A stretch of DNA of 15,449 bases from Planctomycetota bacterium (GTDB taxonomy: Bacteria > Planctomycetota > Planctomycetia > Isosphaerales > Isosphaeraceae). Location: positions 1 through 15,449 of the forward strand of contig JAJYDH010000092.1 in assembly GCA_021777685.1 (NCBI GenBank), written 5' to 3'. The position numbers and the translations under genes are program-made. Below, piece by piece: positions 7,614-15,243 of the stretch (position 1 is its first letter; each line of letters begins with the position of its first letter). The notes beneath the pieces are model-generated. The model was not told the origin of the DNA. It saw nothing but the letters and a program-made list of their open reading frames with translations, and ran no database searches.

Positions 7614-8485
7614 CTCAGGGCCGCCCGGGGCGAGAGCCACGCGTCGACGGCCGAGCGGAAGGCCGTTTGCAGCTTCCGGGCGACCGGGCCGGGCTGGCCG
7701 CCCCCGATGTCCCGGCCGTCGACGTCGACGATCGGCAGGACCTCGATCGTCGTGCCGGAGAGGAACGCCTCGTCGACCCCGAGGAACTCGTCGAGGGTGA
7801 TCCGCGTCTCGGCGAACGGGATGCCCAGCTCGGCCGCGAGCTTCTCGGTCAGGAAGCGGGTGGTCCCGGGGAGGATGGCCGGGTCGTTGGGCGTCCCTTC
7901 GAGCCGGCCGTCGCGGACCCAGAGGACCGAGGAATGCGTCGCCTCGGTGACTTGCCCCTCGGCGTCGACCAGGAGGGCCTCATAGGCCCCGGCCCTGTGG
8001 GCCGATTCGAGGGCGATCACGTTGGCCAGGAGGTTCGTCGACTTCACGTCGCACCGCTTCCAGCGGAGGTCGGGCCGGGAGACGACGGCCACGCCCGACT
8101 CGCGCTTCCGGGCGGTCTCCGCGTCGTCATAGGCCCGGACGACGATCAGCTCGGTCGGCGGGACGGGGGGCCTGGGGAAGGCGTGGGCCCGGGGGGCGAC
8201 CCCTCGGGTGATGTGGATGTACGCCGTCCCCTCCTCGATCCCGCTCACCTCGATCGTCCGGCGGACCCGGGCCGTCAGAGTGTCGAGGTCCACCTCGGGG
8301 AACTCCATCTCGGCCAGGCTCCGGCGGAGCCTCGCCGAGTGCTCGGGCTCGAGCCAGCAACGGCCCCCGTAGATCCGGTAGACCTCATAGACGGCATCGC
8401 CGAAGAGGAACCCACGGTCCCAGATGGGCACCCTGGCTTGTTCCGGTGGCATCAACTCGCCGTCGAGGCAGGCCAGACTTTCCAT
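7610..8485 (-). CDS. dat: D-amino-acid transaminase (aminotransferase class IV, PLP-dependent)
   Basis: Transfers amino groups between D-amino acids and 2-oxo acids, for example D-alanine and 2-oxoglutarate giving pyruvate and D-glutamate; cytoplasmic. From ATG at 8485 (291 residues; Bacillus enzymes are about 283) the fold-type IV marks are clear: VPIWDRGFLFGDAVYEVYR at 19-37, RGVAPRAHAFP at 94-104, catalytic lysine 148 in DVKSTNLLANV, the cofactor-contacting Glu 181 in VTEATHSS, and FLSGTTIEVLPI at 241-252. The Arg-x-His pair at 99 and 101 matches the substrate carboxylate trap of D-amino-acid transaminases rather than branched-chain enzymes. An in-frame extension to 8596 exists but lies outside the conserved domain. 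The gene is coupled by ATGA to the downstream GT2-like gene, hinting at a shared envelope-related task (inference). Confidence 0.9.
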   Translation of the reverse strand: MESLACLDGELMPPEQARVPIWDRGFLFGDAVYEVYRIYGGRCWLEPEHSARLRRSLAEMEFPEVDLDTLTARVRRTIEVSGIEEGTAYIHITRGVAPRAHAFPRPPVPPTELIVVRAYDDAETARKRESGVAVVSRPDLRWKRCDVKSTNLLANVIALESAHRAGAYEALLVDAEGQVTEATHSSVLWVRDGRLEGTPNDPAILPGTTRFLTEKLAAELGIPFAETRITLDEFLGVDEAFLSGTTIEVLPIVDVDGRDIGGGQPGPVARKLQTAFRSAVDAWLSPRAALR

Positions 8486-8654
8486 GATCGTCCCGGTCGA
8501 GGATGGGAAGGGGTCGAGGGCCGTCTTGAAGGTATCGACCGGACCGGCCTCGGGCAATCCCTCCCGCCCGGATATCGCCCGCATCCGGCTCCTCAACTGA
8601 TTCCCGAGCCGTCGGTTACATCCTCGCGGGCCTCGATGGGACGGGGCCGTTCTG

Positions 8655-8675
8655 GTAGGGTGGCATCGCCCAACC
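8655..8675. repeat. Decayed half copy of the GTAGGGTGGGC palindromic element
   Basis: GTAGGGTGGCATCGCCCAACC resembles one arm of the element at 5747-5806, with one G missing, one C-to-T change and one extra A. No matching second arm follows. It lies 34 bases upstream of mgtC, in the 8486-8709 gap between divergent genes. The remainder of that gap holds only the mgtC ribosome site (GGAGCAGGA at 8698-8706) and no clear promoter. Confidence 0.55.
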
Positions 8676-8709
8676 GAGAGGCGCGGGACGGGATGGCCGG
8701 AGCAGGATC

Positions 8710-9429
8710 ATGTCGACGACCCTGGGATGGAAAGAGATCGCCGCGAGGCTGGCGTTGACGCTCGTCGCGGGCACGCTGATCGGGATCAATCGGGAGGAGC
8801 ACGGACGCCCGGCGGGCCTGCGGACGACGCTCCTGGTCTGCCTGGCCGCCTCGATCGCCATGATCCAGGCGAACCTGCTGCTGGCGACCGACGGCAGGCC
8901 GGGGACCTCGTTCGTGACGCTCGACCTGATGAGGCTCCCGCTGGGGATCTTGTCCGGGATGGGATTCATCGGCGGCGGCGTGATCTTGAAGAGGGATGAC
9001 CTGATCCTCGGCGTGACCACGGCGGCGACGCTCTGGTTCGTGACGATCATCGGCCTCTGTTTCGGCGGCGGCCAGCTCCTCCTGGGCTCGGTGGGGCTGG
9101 TCGTGGGGCTCGTGGTCCTCCAGGGGATGAGATGGCTGGAGCGAGGCCTTCCCCAGGATCGCCGAGCGACGCTGGCGGCCACCCTCGGGCGCGAGTCGCC
9201 GACGGTCGAAGAGGTCTGCGAGAGGCTCCGATCGGCCGGATACCGGATCCTCTCGCTCGGGTTTACCTTCGATCTCGAGGCGGGACGTCGCGAGGTCTCC
9301 TGCGAGCTTCTCTGGCGAGAGCGGCCCCTTGCGGCGGGCCATCGGCCGGTCGTCGAGGAGTTGGCGGCCCTGGCCGGCGTCTCTCGCGTGGAGTGGCGCC
9401 CGCAGGGAATCCCCAAGGGGTTGCGTTGA
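8710..9429 (+). CDS. mgtC: MgtC/SapB family membrane protein
   Basis: A 239-residue inner-membrane protein. The MgtC N-terminal module is clear: helix 1 ending in GTLIGINREEHGRPAGLRTT (21-40), a second helix LLVCLAASIAMIQANLLLA (41-59), PLGILSGMGFIGGGVILK (77-94; the family Gly-rich motif), TTAATLWFVTIIGL (103-116) and a last helix about 121-143. Residues 155-239 form a soluble domain of the ACT-like kind seen in longer MgtC proteins. Family members act in magnesium limitation and acid stress, and in Salmonella MgtC inhibits F1Fo ATP synthase; the role here is by family only. ATG at 8710 follows GGAGCAGGA with normal spacing. It stands apart from the divergent transaminase and 80 bases before the dehydrogenase; operon membership is uncertain. 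No magnesium riboswitch is recognisable upstream. Confidence 0.9.
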   Translation: MSTTLGWKEIAARLALTLVAGTLIGINREEHGRPAGLRTTLLVCLAASIAMIQANLLLATDGRPGTSFVTLDLMRLPLGILSGMGFIGGGVILKRDDLILGVTTAATLWFVTIIGLCFGGGQLLLGSVGLVVGLVVLQGMRWLERGLPQDRRATLAATLGRESPTVEEVCERLRSAGYRILSLGFTFDLEAGRREVSCELLWRERPLAAGHRPVVEELAALAGVSRVEWRPQGIPKGLR

Positions 9430-9509
9430 GTTGAGCCGATTGCAAAAGGCCGTTCGTCCCGTAAGATCGATCTCTCCGCCAATCGATCCGCCCATGAGGA
9501 CCGACCGCC

Positions 9510-10604
9510 GTGCCGACGCTCCACGCCCCGACCCTGCTCGACTTCGCCACCCGCCTCTTCACCGCCGTCGGGGTCCCCGAGGGGGACGCCTCGGTCGTGG
9601 CCGGCAACCTCGTCGGTGCCAACCTCCGGGGCCACGACTCGCACGGGGTCCTCCGGATCCCCCAGTACGTCGACTTCCTCCGCAAGGGCGACTACCAGAT
9701 CGGGGTCGAGCTGGAGGTCGAGAGGGAATCGCCGGGCGTGGTGGTGGTCGACGGCGGTTGGGGCCTCGGCCAGGTCCAGGCCCACCGGCTGCTCGACCTG
9801 GTCATCCCCAAGGCCAGGCTCCTCGGCCTGGCGGCGGGCTCGGGCCGGAACTTCGGCCACATCGGCCGGCTGGGCGAGTACGCCGAGCGCGCCGCCGAGG
9901 AGGGCCTGATCCTGATCGCCACGGTCAACAACAACGGGGCGGGCCAGCGGGTCGCGCCTCCGGGAGGGATGGAGCCGAGGCTGGGGACCAACCCGCTCTG
10001 CATGGCCGTGCCGACCGAGACCAACCCGGTCGTGCTCGACTTCGGCACCAGCGTCGCCGCCGAGGGGAAGGTCCGCGTCCACTACTTCAACGACAAGAAG
10101 CCGGTCCCCGAGGGCTGGCTGCTCGACGCCCAGGGACGACCCACGACCGACCCGTCGGTCCTCTACGAGCCGCCGCTCGGCTCGATCCTGCCGATGGGCG
10201 GGACGCAGGCTTACAAGGGGTTCGGCCTCGGCCTGGTGCTCGACATGCTCTCCGGCGGGCTCTCCGGCGGCAAGTCGAGCCACCCCAACGCGGCCGGGTC
10301 GAAGGGGAACAACGTCGTCTTCATCGCCCTCGACCCCGAGCGGTTCGCCGGGCTGGACGCCCTGGTGGGCGAGTCGAGCGGCCTGGCCCACTTCGTCCGG
10401 TCCACCCCCCGGGCCGAGGGGGTCGCCGCGATCCTCCTCCCCGGCGACCCCGAGCGGATGATGCTCGAATATCGGTCGGTGGAGGGCATCCCGCTCGAAG
10501 AGGGCCACTGGGCCAGGCTCACCGACCTGGCCGGCACCCTCGGCGTCGACGTGCCCGCGATCCACGCCGCCGAGCCGGCCCGCGACCCCTCGAAGGTCGA
10601 GTAG
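9510..10604 (+). CDS. Ldh-family (malate/L-lactate/ureidoglycolate type) NAD(P)-dependent oxidoreductase
   Basis: A 364-residue cytoplasmic dehydrogenase of the malate/L-lactate dehydrogenase-2 family (PF02615), which is unrelated in fold to classical LDH and reduces 2-oxo acids or oxidises 2-hydroxy acids. Signatures: LRGHDSHGVLRIPQY at 39-53 with the active-site Ser-His-Gly, SGRNFGHIGRLGEYAERAAE at 111-130, NNNGAGQ near 141-147, LGTNPLCMAVPT at 160-171 and YKGFGLGLVLDMLSGGLSGG near 234-253. GTG at 9510 was chosen because GAGGA lies 9-13 bases upstream and the frame starts with the typical N-terminal helix. It is convergent with a regulator gene 38 bases away; no strong terminator is visible between them. 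The exact substrate cannot be decided; members include malate, lactate, ureidoglycolate and sulfolactate dehydrogenases. Confidence 0.9.
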   Translation: MPTLHAPTLLDFATRLFTAVGVPEGDASVVAGNLVGANLRGHDSHGVLRIPQYVDFLRKGDYQIGVELEVERESPGVVVVDGGWGLGQVQAHRLLDLVIPKARLLGLAAGSGRNFGHIGRLGEYAERAAEEGLILIATVNNNGAGQRVAPPGGMEPRLGTNPLCMAVPTETNPVVLDFGTSVAAEGKVRVHYFNDKKPVPEGWLLDAQGRPTTDPSVLYEPPLGSILPMGGTQAYKGFGLGLVLDMLSGGLSGGKSSHPNAAGSKGNNVVFIALDPERFAGLDALVGESSGLAHFVRSTPRAEGVAAILLPGDPERMMLEYRSVEGIPLEEGHWARLTDLAGTLGVDVPAIHAAEPARDPSKVE

Positions 10605-10642
10605 GCGCGAATCGCCAACGGGCGTGGATCGACCGTGGCGGG

Positions 10643-12043
10643 TCAGGCCCTCGGTTCGGAGGGCTCCGGCGGCGCGTCGGACGGCTCGGGAAGGTCGGCG
10701 ATGCCCAGGTCCTTGATCCTCCGATAGAGGAGCGGGCGGTTGATCCCGAGGAGCTTCGCGGCCTTCGACTTGTTATGGCCCGCCCTGTCCAGGGCGCGTT
10801 CGATGAGCCGCCGCTCGACCGTGGTCAGCATCTCCTTCAGCGGCTCCGCCGCGACGGGGGCCGGCGGAGGGGTGTAAGCCCCGCCGCGATGCCCCCGGAT
10901 CGCGGCCGGGATGTCCTCGAGCTGGATCTCATCGTCGTCCCCGTGCGCGTGGGCCTCGTCGACGACCCTGGCCAGCTCGCGGAGGTTCGCCGGCCAATCG
11001 TAGGAGCGGAGGGCGTCGAGCGCCTCGGGGCCGAAGCCGAGCCTCTGGCGATCGCCCCGGAGGTTCGCCCGCTCCAAGAGGTGCTGGGCGAGCAGGGGCA
11101 GCTCGTCGAGCCGATCCCGGAGCGGCCGGAGCCGGAGGACGAGCGTCGTCATCGGGTAATAGAGGTCGGGCCGGAGCCGGTCGGCCTTGAGGGCGGCCTC
11201 GGGGTCTCCGGCCGAGGTGGCGATCAGCCGGTCGCGACCGCCGAGGATCGCGGCCAGGCGGGCCTGGAGGTCTCGGGGAAGGTCGAGGATATCGCCGATC
11301 AGCAAGGTCGCCCCGTCGGGCGCCAGGGTCTCCCTGGCCGGTGGGCCGTTGGGACCGCCGAACAGCTCGCGTTCGAGGACCTCGGGCGGGAGCGCCTTGC
11401 AGTCGTAGGCGTACATCGGCGCCTGGTGTCGCGGGCCTCGCTGGTGGATCGTCCGGGCCACGAGGAGTTTCCCCGTCCCCCGCTCGCCAAGGATGAGGAC
11501 GGGGACGGCCGTCGAGGCGGCGGCGGCGACCTGGTCGAGGAGCCGCCGATGCTCCGGGCCCTCGCCGATGAGCGAATCGAAGCCGTGCCTCGCATGGAGC
11601 CGCTCGCGAAGCTCCATCAGCTCCGACCGGAGCCGCTGGCACTGGGAATCGGGGGCGTGCGGATGGGCGTCGGTCGGCCTGACCAGCCCGAGGATGCCGG
11701 CCAGCTTCCCCTCGCCGTCGTGGAACGGCCAGAATTCGACCCTCCGCCAGAGGCGTTCGCCTCCCGCGTTCAGGATCAGGGCGTTCGAGCCGACCGGCTG
11801 CCCGGCCAGCGCCTCGCGGGGCGGGCAGAAGCTGCCGGCGAGGCCGGCCAGGTCGCCGGCCCTGGTGGGCCCGTGGGGTTGGCATTCCAGGCCCGCCACC
11901 TGCTCGGAGCGATGGCCGGTCAGCTCCTCCCACGCGCGGTTGACGGACACGATCCGGCGTTCGGGGCCTAGCAGGAAGACGGGCTCTCGGGCCTGCTGCA
12001 CGAGGGCATCCAGCCGGATGCCCGATAAGCGGGAAGGCGGCAT
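10643..12043 (-). CDS. PAS / AAA+ / Fis-type transcriptional regulator lacking the sigma-54 contact loop
   Basis: Domains of this 466-residue protein: PAS at about 8-122 (ARE PVFLLGPERRIVSVNRAW), a short coiled linker, an NtrC-like AAA+ core at about 155-385 and a Fis-type helix-turn-helix at 402-447 (NKSKAAKLLGINRPLLYRRI). Walker A GERGTGKLLVA (186-196) is intact. The core has diverged: after ELFG (226-229) comes GPNGPPARETLAPDGATLLIGD, so the GAFTGA loop and about a dozen neighbouring residues are gone, and the Walker B LFLDEI is LLIGDI (247-252). RPDLYYPM keeps the arginine-finger area. Such a protein probably binds DNA and senses a ligand but should not remodel sigma-54 RNA polymerase (inference; TyrR and similar proteins are precedents). 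ATG at 12043 starts just before PAS but has a poor ribosome site; GTG at 12154 is an alternative. Target genes unknown. Confidence 0.87.
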   Translation of the reverse strand: MPPSRLSGIRLDALVQQAREPVFLLGPERRIVSVNRAWEELTGHRSEQVAGLECQPHGPTRAGDLAGLAGSFCPPREALAGQPVGSNALILNAGGERLWRRVEFWPFHDGEGKLAGILGLVRPTDAHPHAPDSQCQRLRSELMELRERLHARHGFDSLIGEGPEHRRLLDQVAAAASTAVPVLILGERGTGKLLVARTIHQRGPRHQAPMYAYDCKALPPEVLERELFGGPNGPPARETLAPDGATLLIGDILDLPRDLQARLAAILGGRDRLIATSAGDPEAALKADRLRPDLYYPMTTLVLRLRPLRDRLDELPLLAQHLLERANLRGDRQRLGFGPEALDALRSYDWPANLRELARVVDEAHAHGDDDEIQLEDIPAAIRGHRGGAYTPPPAPVAAEPLKEMLTTVERRLIERALDRAGHNKSKAAKLLGINRPLLYRRIKDLGIADLPEPSDAPPEPSEPRA

Positions 12044-12230
12044 GATTGGGGTCGAGTACCTGGAGGCGAGGGCGGCAGCCGGAGGGAGAGTCCGGAGCGC
12101 CGCTTCAGGATGTCGTCTCGGCCCCCCGAAGGCAAGTGAAAATTGCCCAAACACCGACTCGGCCCCCGACTCGGCCGACCGGCTACCGGGCAGATCAGGT
12201 CTCGGAGGGACTCATTGCACACCTTTTTGA

Positions 12231-12267
12231 TATGATAAGAGGCTGCATGGCCTTTCCGGCAAGCCTC
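12231..12267 (-). terminator. Hairpin with AT-rich 3' tail after the FtsX-type permease gene
   Basis: GAGGCT (12239-12244) pairs with AGCCTC (12262-12267), extended by GC/GC across a single bulged A. On the minus strand the stem is followed by TTATCATATC, the most AT-rich stretch nearby. It lies just past the permease stop at 12274. The rest of the 12044-12273 gap must hold the regulator's promoter; I see no convincing hexamers beyond TATCAT within this same AT-rich stretch. Confidence 0.5.
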
Positions 12268-12273
12268 GGACGT

Positions 12274-13812
12274 TCATTCGTGGCGAAGTGCCGTGACCGG
12301 GTCCACTCTCGCCGCGTGCCGGGAGGGATAATAGGCGGCCAGCGTCGTCACCAGGACGGTGAAGGCGAAGACCGTCGCCCCGATCCAGGGCGGGAAGACG
12401 AAGATCGAGCCCTTCAGCTCCATCTTGATGTCGCGCATGATCATCGAGCGGACCCAGGTGTCGGCCGGGAAGGAGGCGCAGTAGGCCAGGAGCAACCCGA
12501 CGGCCGCCCCGACCAGGCCGATCAGGCCGCCCTCGATGATGAAGATGAATTGCAGGTGCCGGTTGTCGGCGCCGACGGCCTTCATGATGCCGATCTCTCG
12601 CTGCCGTTCGAGGACGCTCATCAGCATCGTGTTGGCGATCCCCAGGGCCGAGACGAGCAGCGCGACGCCGGCCACGCACGTCATCCCGCCGAAGATGAGG
12701 TCGTAGATCAGCCGCTCCCGCTCGATGAACTCGATCGCGGCGCGGGCGTCGAGCCCCAGCCCTTCGACCTGCCTGGCGACGTCCTTGACGTTCAGCTCCT
12801 CGTCCACCAGGAGGACGGCCTGATCGATGCCCTGCTCGCGCCGTCCGGGCTCGCGGAAGTAGAGGTCGGCCGCCGTCAGATAGGGCAGGACGACGGAGAT
12901 GTCCGCCTGCGAGGAACCCCGGTTGCCCTTGAATTCCTCCTCGTTCTTCCGGCGATACACGCCGACGACCGGGAAATCCTCGGAAATGACCCCCGACTCG
13001 ACGACGGGCCCGGGCCGGATGGCCTTGCGCAGGGCTTCGACCTCTTCTTCGGTGAGGTCGAACCTGTCGAGGGCCGCCGGGAGCTGCGCGGCCACCTGTT
13101 CGAGGGCGATGTGTTCTTCGCGATCCCCGCCCGACGCTCGCCGGGAGATCGAGACGCTGAAACCCGGCGAGGACGACCGCCCTTGGAGTTCGAGGCGGAG
13201 CGGCCTGCCGATGAGCTGCTGGAGGTCGAAATCGTTCACGATGCCCAGCCGATAGGCGAGCAGCTCGCTCACCAGCACGCCCCGCTCGTCGGGGGCGAGG
13301 AAGCCGCGCCCGGCGATGATCCGCTTGAGGAAGGCGTCGTCCTCCGGCGATCCCGAGTCGAGGCTCACCCCCTCGGGGCGGGTCCCGAGCAGGACGAGCC
13401 CTCCATCGTGGATGATCGGGATGACCTGCTGGACATGAGGCAAACCGGCCAGCTTCTCCAGTCGCTCCTTCGACAGGTCCAGGCGTGTCCTTTTCGCGTC
13501 CTTCGATCGTTCCTGCTCCTCCAGTGCCTTGCGAATCCGCTCGCGGCGCCCGGGCGACATCGTGCCGTCGACGATCACCTCGGAGACGGGCTTTGAGCCG
13601 ACGACGTCCCACTTCGGGAAGACCGTGACCTTCCGCGAGTAGTCATTCTTGCGAGATTCGCGGTCGATCGTCTCCTGGACCCCCTCCTTGATCGAGAGGC
13701 TGGCGGCGAGCACGAAGGCGCCGAAGATGACGCCCAGGGTGGTGAGCATCGTCCGGAGCTTCTGCTGCCCGAGCGAGGCCACGGGCATGACGAGCAAATC
13801 GGTCAGTCGCAC
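12274..13812 (-). CDS. MacB/LolC-type (FtsX domain) ABC transporter permease
   Basis: A 512-residue protein with the MacB layout: N-terminal helix at about 17-40 (KLRTMLTTLGVIFGAFVLAA), a large periplasmic (MacB_PCD) domain at about 42-375, then three helices at about 380-405 (VALLVSALGIANTMLMSV), 425-450 and 478-500, ending with the conserved SRHAARVDPVTALRHE. ERQREIGIMKAVGA, the cytoplasmic coupling-helix region of FtsX permeases, precedes helix 3. It would work with the ATPase encoded 31 bases upstream, moving lipoproteins, peptides or mechanically driving an envelope step rather than passing substrate through a pore (family knowledge). The periplasmic domain contains a very charged stretch near residues 85-115 (GRRERIRKALEEQERSKDA). 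Start is GTG at 13812; a Met at residue 9 is the alternative. No TolC/HlyD-like partner is in the window. Confidence 0.9.
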   Translation of the reverse strand: MRLTDLLVMPVASLGQQKLRTMLTTLGVIFGAFVLAASLSIKEGVQETIDRESRKNDYSRKVTVFPKWDVVGSKPVSEVIVDGTMSPGRRERIRKALEEQERSKDAKRTRLDLSKERLEKLAGLPHVQQVIPIIHDGGLVLLGTRPEGVSLDSGSPEDDAFLKRIIAGRGFLAPDERGVLVSELLAYRLGIVNDFDLQQLIGRPLRLELQGRSSSPGFSVSISRRASGGDREEHIALEQVAAQLPAALDRFDLTEEEVEALRKAIRPGPVVESGVISEDFPVVGVYRRKNEEEFKGNRGSSQADISVVLPYLTAADLYFREPGRREQGIDQAVLLVDEELNVKDVARQVEGLGLDARAAIEFIERERLIYDLIFGGMTCVAGVALLVSALGIANTMLMSVLERQREIGIMKAVGADNRHLQFIFIIEGGLIGLVGAAVGLLLAYCASFPADTWVRSMIMRDIKMELKGSIFVFPPWIGATVFAFTVLVTTLAAYYPSRHAARVDPVTALRHE

Positions 13813-13843
13813 GGAGTCGATCCCCCGGGGGTCGTCGTGATCC

Positions 13844-14548
13844 TCAAGAAACGAGCCGTCCGTCCTTGAGCCGGACGACGCGGTCGGTGCAGGTGGCGGC
13901 CAGCTCCTCGTCGTGCGTGACCAGGACGAGCGTCGCGTTGTGCCGGCGGACGTGGTCGAGGATCAGCCCCATGACGTCGCGGGCCGTCTGGCTGTCGAGG
14001 TTCCCGGTCGGCTCGTCGGCGAGCACGACCTTGGGCCGGTTGACCAGGGCCCTGGCCACGGCCACCCGCTGATTCTCGCCGCCGCTCATCTGGTTCGGCC
14101 GATGATTCAGGCGATCCGCCAGGCCGACCGACTCCAGCGCCGCCCGCGCCGACTCCCGACGCTCGCGGGGCGGGCGGCCGGCGAAGACCATCGGCAGTTC
14201 GACATTCTCGATCGAAGTCCGCGAGTAGATCAGGTTGAACGACTGGAAGATCATCCCGACCGTCGCCGACCGGAACCGGGCCAGGTCGCGCCGGGAGAGC
14301 TGGTCGAGGTCGTGCCCGCCCACGTGGAGGCCGCCCGAGCTGGCATGGTCGAGCCCGCCGAGCAGGTTGAGCAGGGTCGACTTCCCCGAGCCCGACTTTC
14401 CCAGGAGCGCGATCCGCTCGCCCGCCTCGATCTCCAACGACACGCCCCGGAGGGCCTCCACCGGGGCCACTTTCGTGCCGTAAGTCTTGATCAGGTCGAC
14501 CGCCCGGATGGCGACGCACGCTTCGTCGGTCGAAGTTGAGCCGGTCAC
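13844..14548 (-). CDS. LolD/MacB-type ABC transporter ATP-binding protein
   Basis: A 234-residue ATPase of the MacB/LolD class, the energy partner of the FtsX-type permease that follows 31 bases later. Numbering from GTG at 14548: Walker A GKSGSGKST at 50-58, Q-loop in IFQSFNLI (100-107), signature region MSGGENQRVAVARAL at 154-168, Walker B VVLADEPTGNLD at 174-185 and switch His in LVTHDEE (209-215). The signature reads SGGENQ where most relatives have SGGQQQ or SGGEQQ, a mild variant. I prefer GTG at 14548 over GTG at 14557 because GGGAGG sits eight bases before the former but abuts the latter. No membrane segment. A promoter-like sequence and a perfect palindrome lie directly upstream, so this gene probably heads a two-gene operon. 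Confidence 0.92.
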   Translation of the reverse strand: MTGSTSTDEACVAIRAVDLIKTYGTKVAPVEALRGVSLEIEAGERIALLGKSGSGKSTLLNLLGGLDHASSGGLHVGGHDLDQLSRRDLARFRSATVGMIFQSFNLIYSRTSIENVELPMVFAGRPPRERRESARAALESVGLADRLNHRPNQMSGGENQRVAVARALVNRPKVVLADEPTGNLDSQTARDVMGLILDHVRRHNATLVLVTHDEELAATCTDRVVRLKDGRLVS

Positions 14549-14573
14549 GATCTCCACCTCCCGCCCGCCGATC

Positions 14574-14622
14574 TGACAATTGTCAAGCGAGCGATCATAC
14601 CAGATCGGCCGTGCGAAATCAC
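14574..14622 (-). promoter_or_regulatory. Promoter with extended -10 and overlapping palindromic operator candidate
   Basis: On minus, TGGTATGAT (TATGAT at 14594-14599) is a good extended -10; 17 bases upstream GTGATT (14617-14622) is a weak -35. Transcription would start near 14587, immediately before the perfect 12-bp palindrome TGACAATTGTCA (14574-14585), placed where a repressor would block initiation. It is followed by the ATPase ribosome site. TTGACA inside the palindrome is too close to the gene to serve as a -35. Confidence 0.55.
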
Positions 14623-14638
14623 GTCGAGGACGAATCGA

Positions 14639-15220
14639 TCAGCCCGCCACGGGGGTCCGGATGAACCCGGAGTCGACCGGGGCGTCGTAATCGATGGCGA
14701 CGAGGCCGGGCGTCTCGACCTGCCGACCTCCCTGGAGCCGGCTATCGAGGAGGGCGTCGAGCATCCCGCCGGTCAACAACGTCCGCTCGACGGGGTCGGG
14801 GGGGGCGGCCGGTCCTGAAGGCTTGCCGTTGTCCGGATAGTCGCCGTGCTCGGCGATCAGGAGCACGCCGTTGACGGCGACCTTGCCGGTGCCGAGCATC
14901 AGGGCGTCGGCGATGGTCGGGCTGAGCCGGACGTTGTGCCGTCGGGCCTTGTCGAGTCCCAGGTCGTTGGCCGGCGTCTGCTCGATGAAGAGGCTGGCGA
15001 TCTCGAAATCGGGCCGGTGAAGGCCCTGGTCGTCGTGCAAGTCGAACCCATCCAGGAACCGGCCGACGATGTGGTAGGCGTGTGACAGGTAATGATACGC
15101 CGAGCAGATCGCCGCGATCTTCGGCCGTGGCTTCGACGGGTCGAATCCGAACGCGGTCGGCCCAGGCCCGGCGATCGCTCCGGCGGCTCCCAAGAATTCA
15201 CGCCTCGTCGGTCGGATCAT
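14639..15220 (-). CDS. Tat-signal protein of a planctomycete family, apparently with the central domain deleted
   Basis: A 193-residue protein. Residues 1-25 are a twin-arginine signal (TRREFLGAAGAIAGPG). Residues 33-132 match the start of a family I recall from planctomycetes: KIAAICSAYHYLSHAYHIVG, a Glu/Gln-Thr-Pro-x-Asn-Asp segment (80-86), then GTGKVAVNGVLLIAEHGDYPDN. In full-length relatives about 200 or more residues (YPRR..., DKHLS..., ERR-GGE-like blocks) follow. Here the sequence jumps via GKPSGPAAPPD to PVERTLLTGGMLDALLDSRL and ETPGLVAIDY, which I recognise as the C-terminal end of the same family. The frame is kept. Likely a shortened, possibly inactive, gene; exact missing length is from memory. 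GAGGAGAG lies eight bases before ATG at 15220. It follows selD by 23 bases, so both are probably co-transcribed. Function of the family is unknown to me. Confidence 0.65.
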   Translation of the reverse strand: MIRPTRREFLGAAGAIAGPGPTAFGFDPSKPRPKIAAICSAYHYLSHAYHIVGRFLDGFDLHDDQGLHRPDFEIASLFIEQTPANDLGLDKARRHNVRLSPTIADALMLGTGKVAVNGVLLIAEHGDYPDNGKPSGPAAPPDPVERTLLTGGMLDALLDSRLQGGRQVETPGLVAIDYDAPVDSGFIRTPVAG

Positions 15221-15243
15221 CGTTCGATCTCTCCTCGGGCCTT

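Noticed and set aside
9329..11971. Plus-strand open frame of 880 codons spanning the dehydrogenase and regulator
   Set aside because: It is out of frame with the dehydrogenase and antisense to the regulator; high GC keeps it open. No recognisable domain.
12046..13596. Plus-strand open frame opposite the FtsX-type permease
   Set aside because: Composition (Asp/Glu/Gly/Pro/Arg-rich, repetitive) mirrors the permease codons; the minus strand has clear family motifs.
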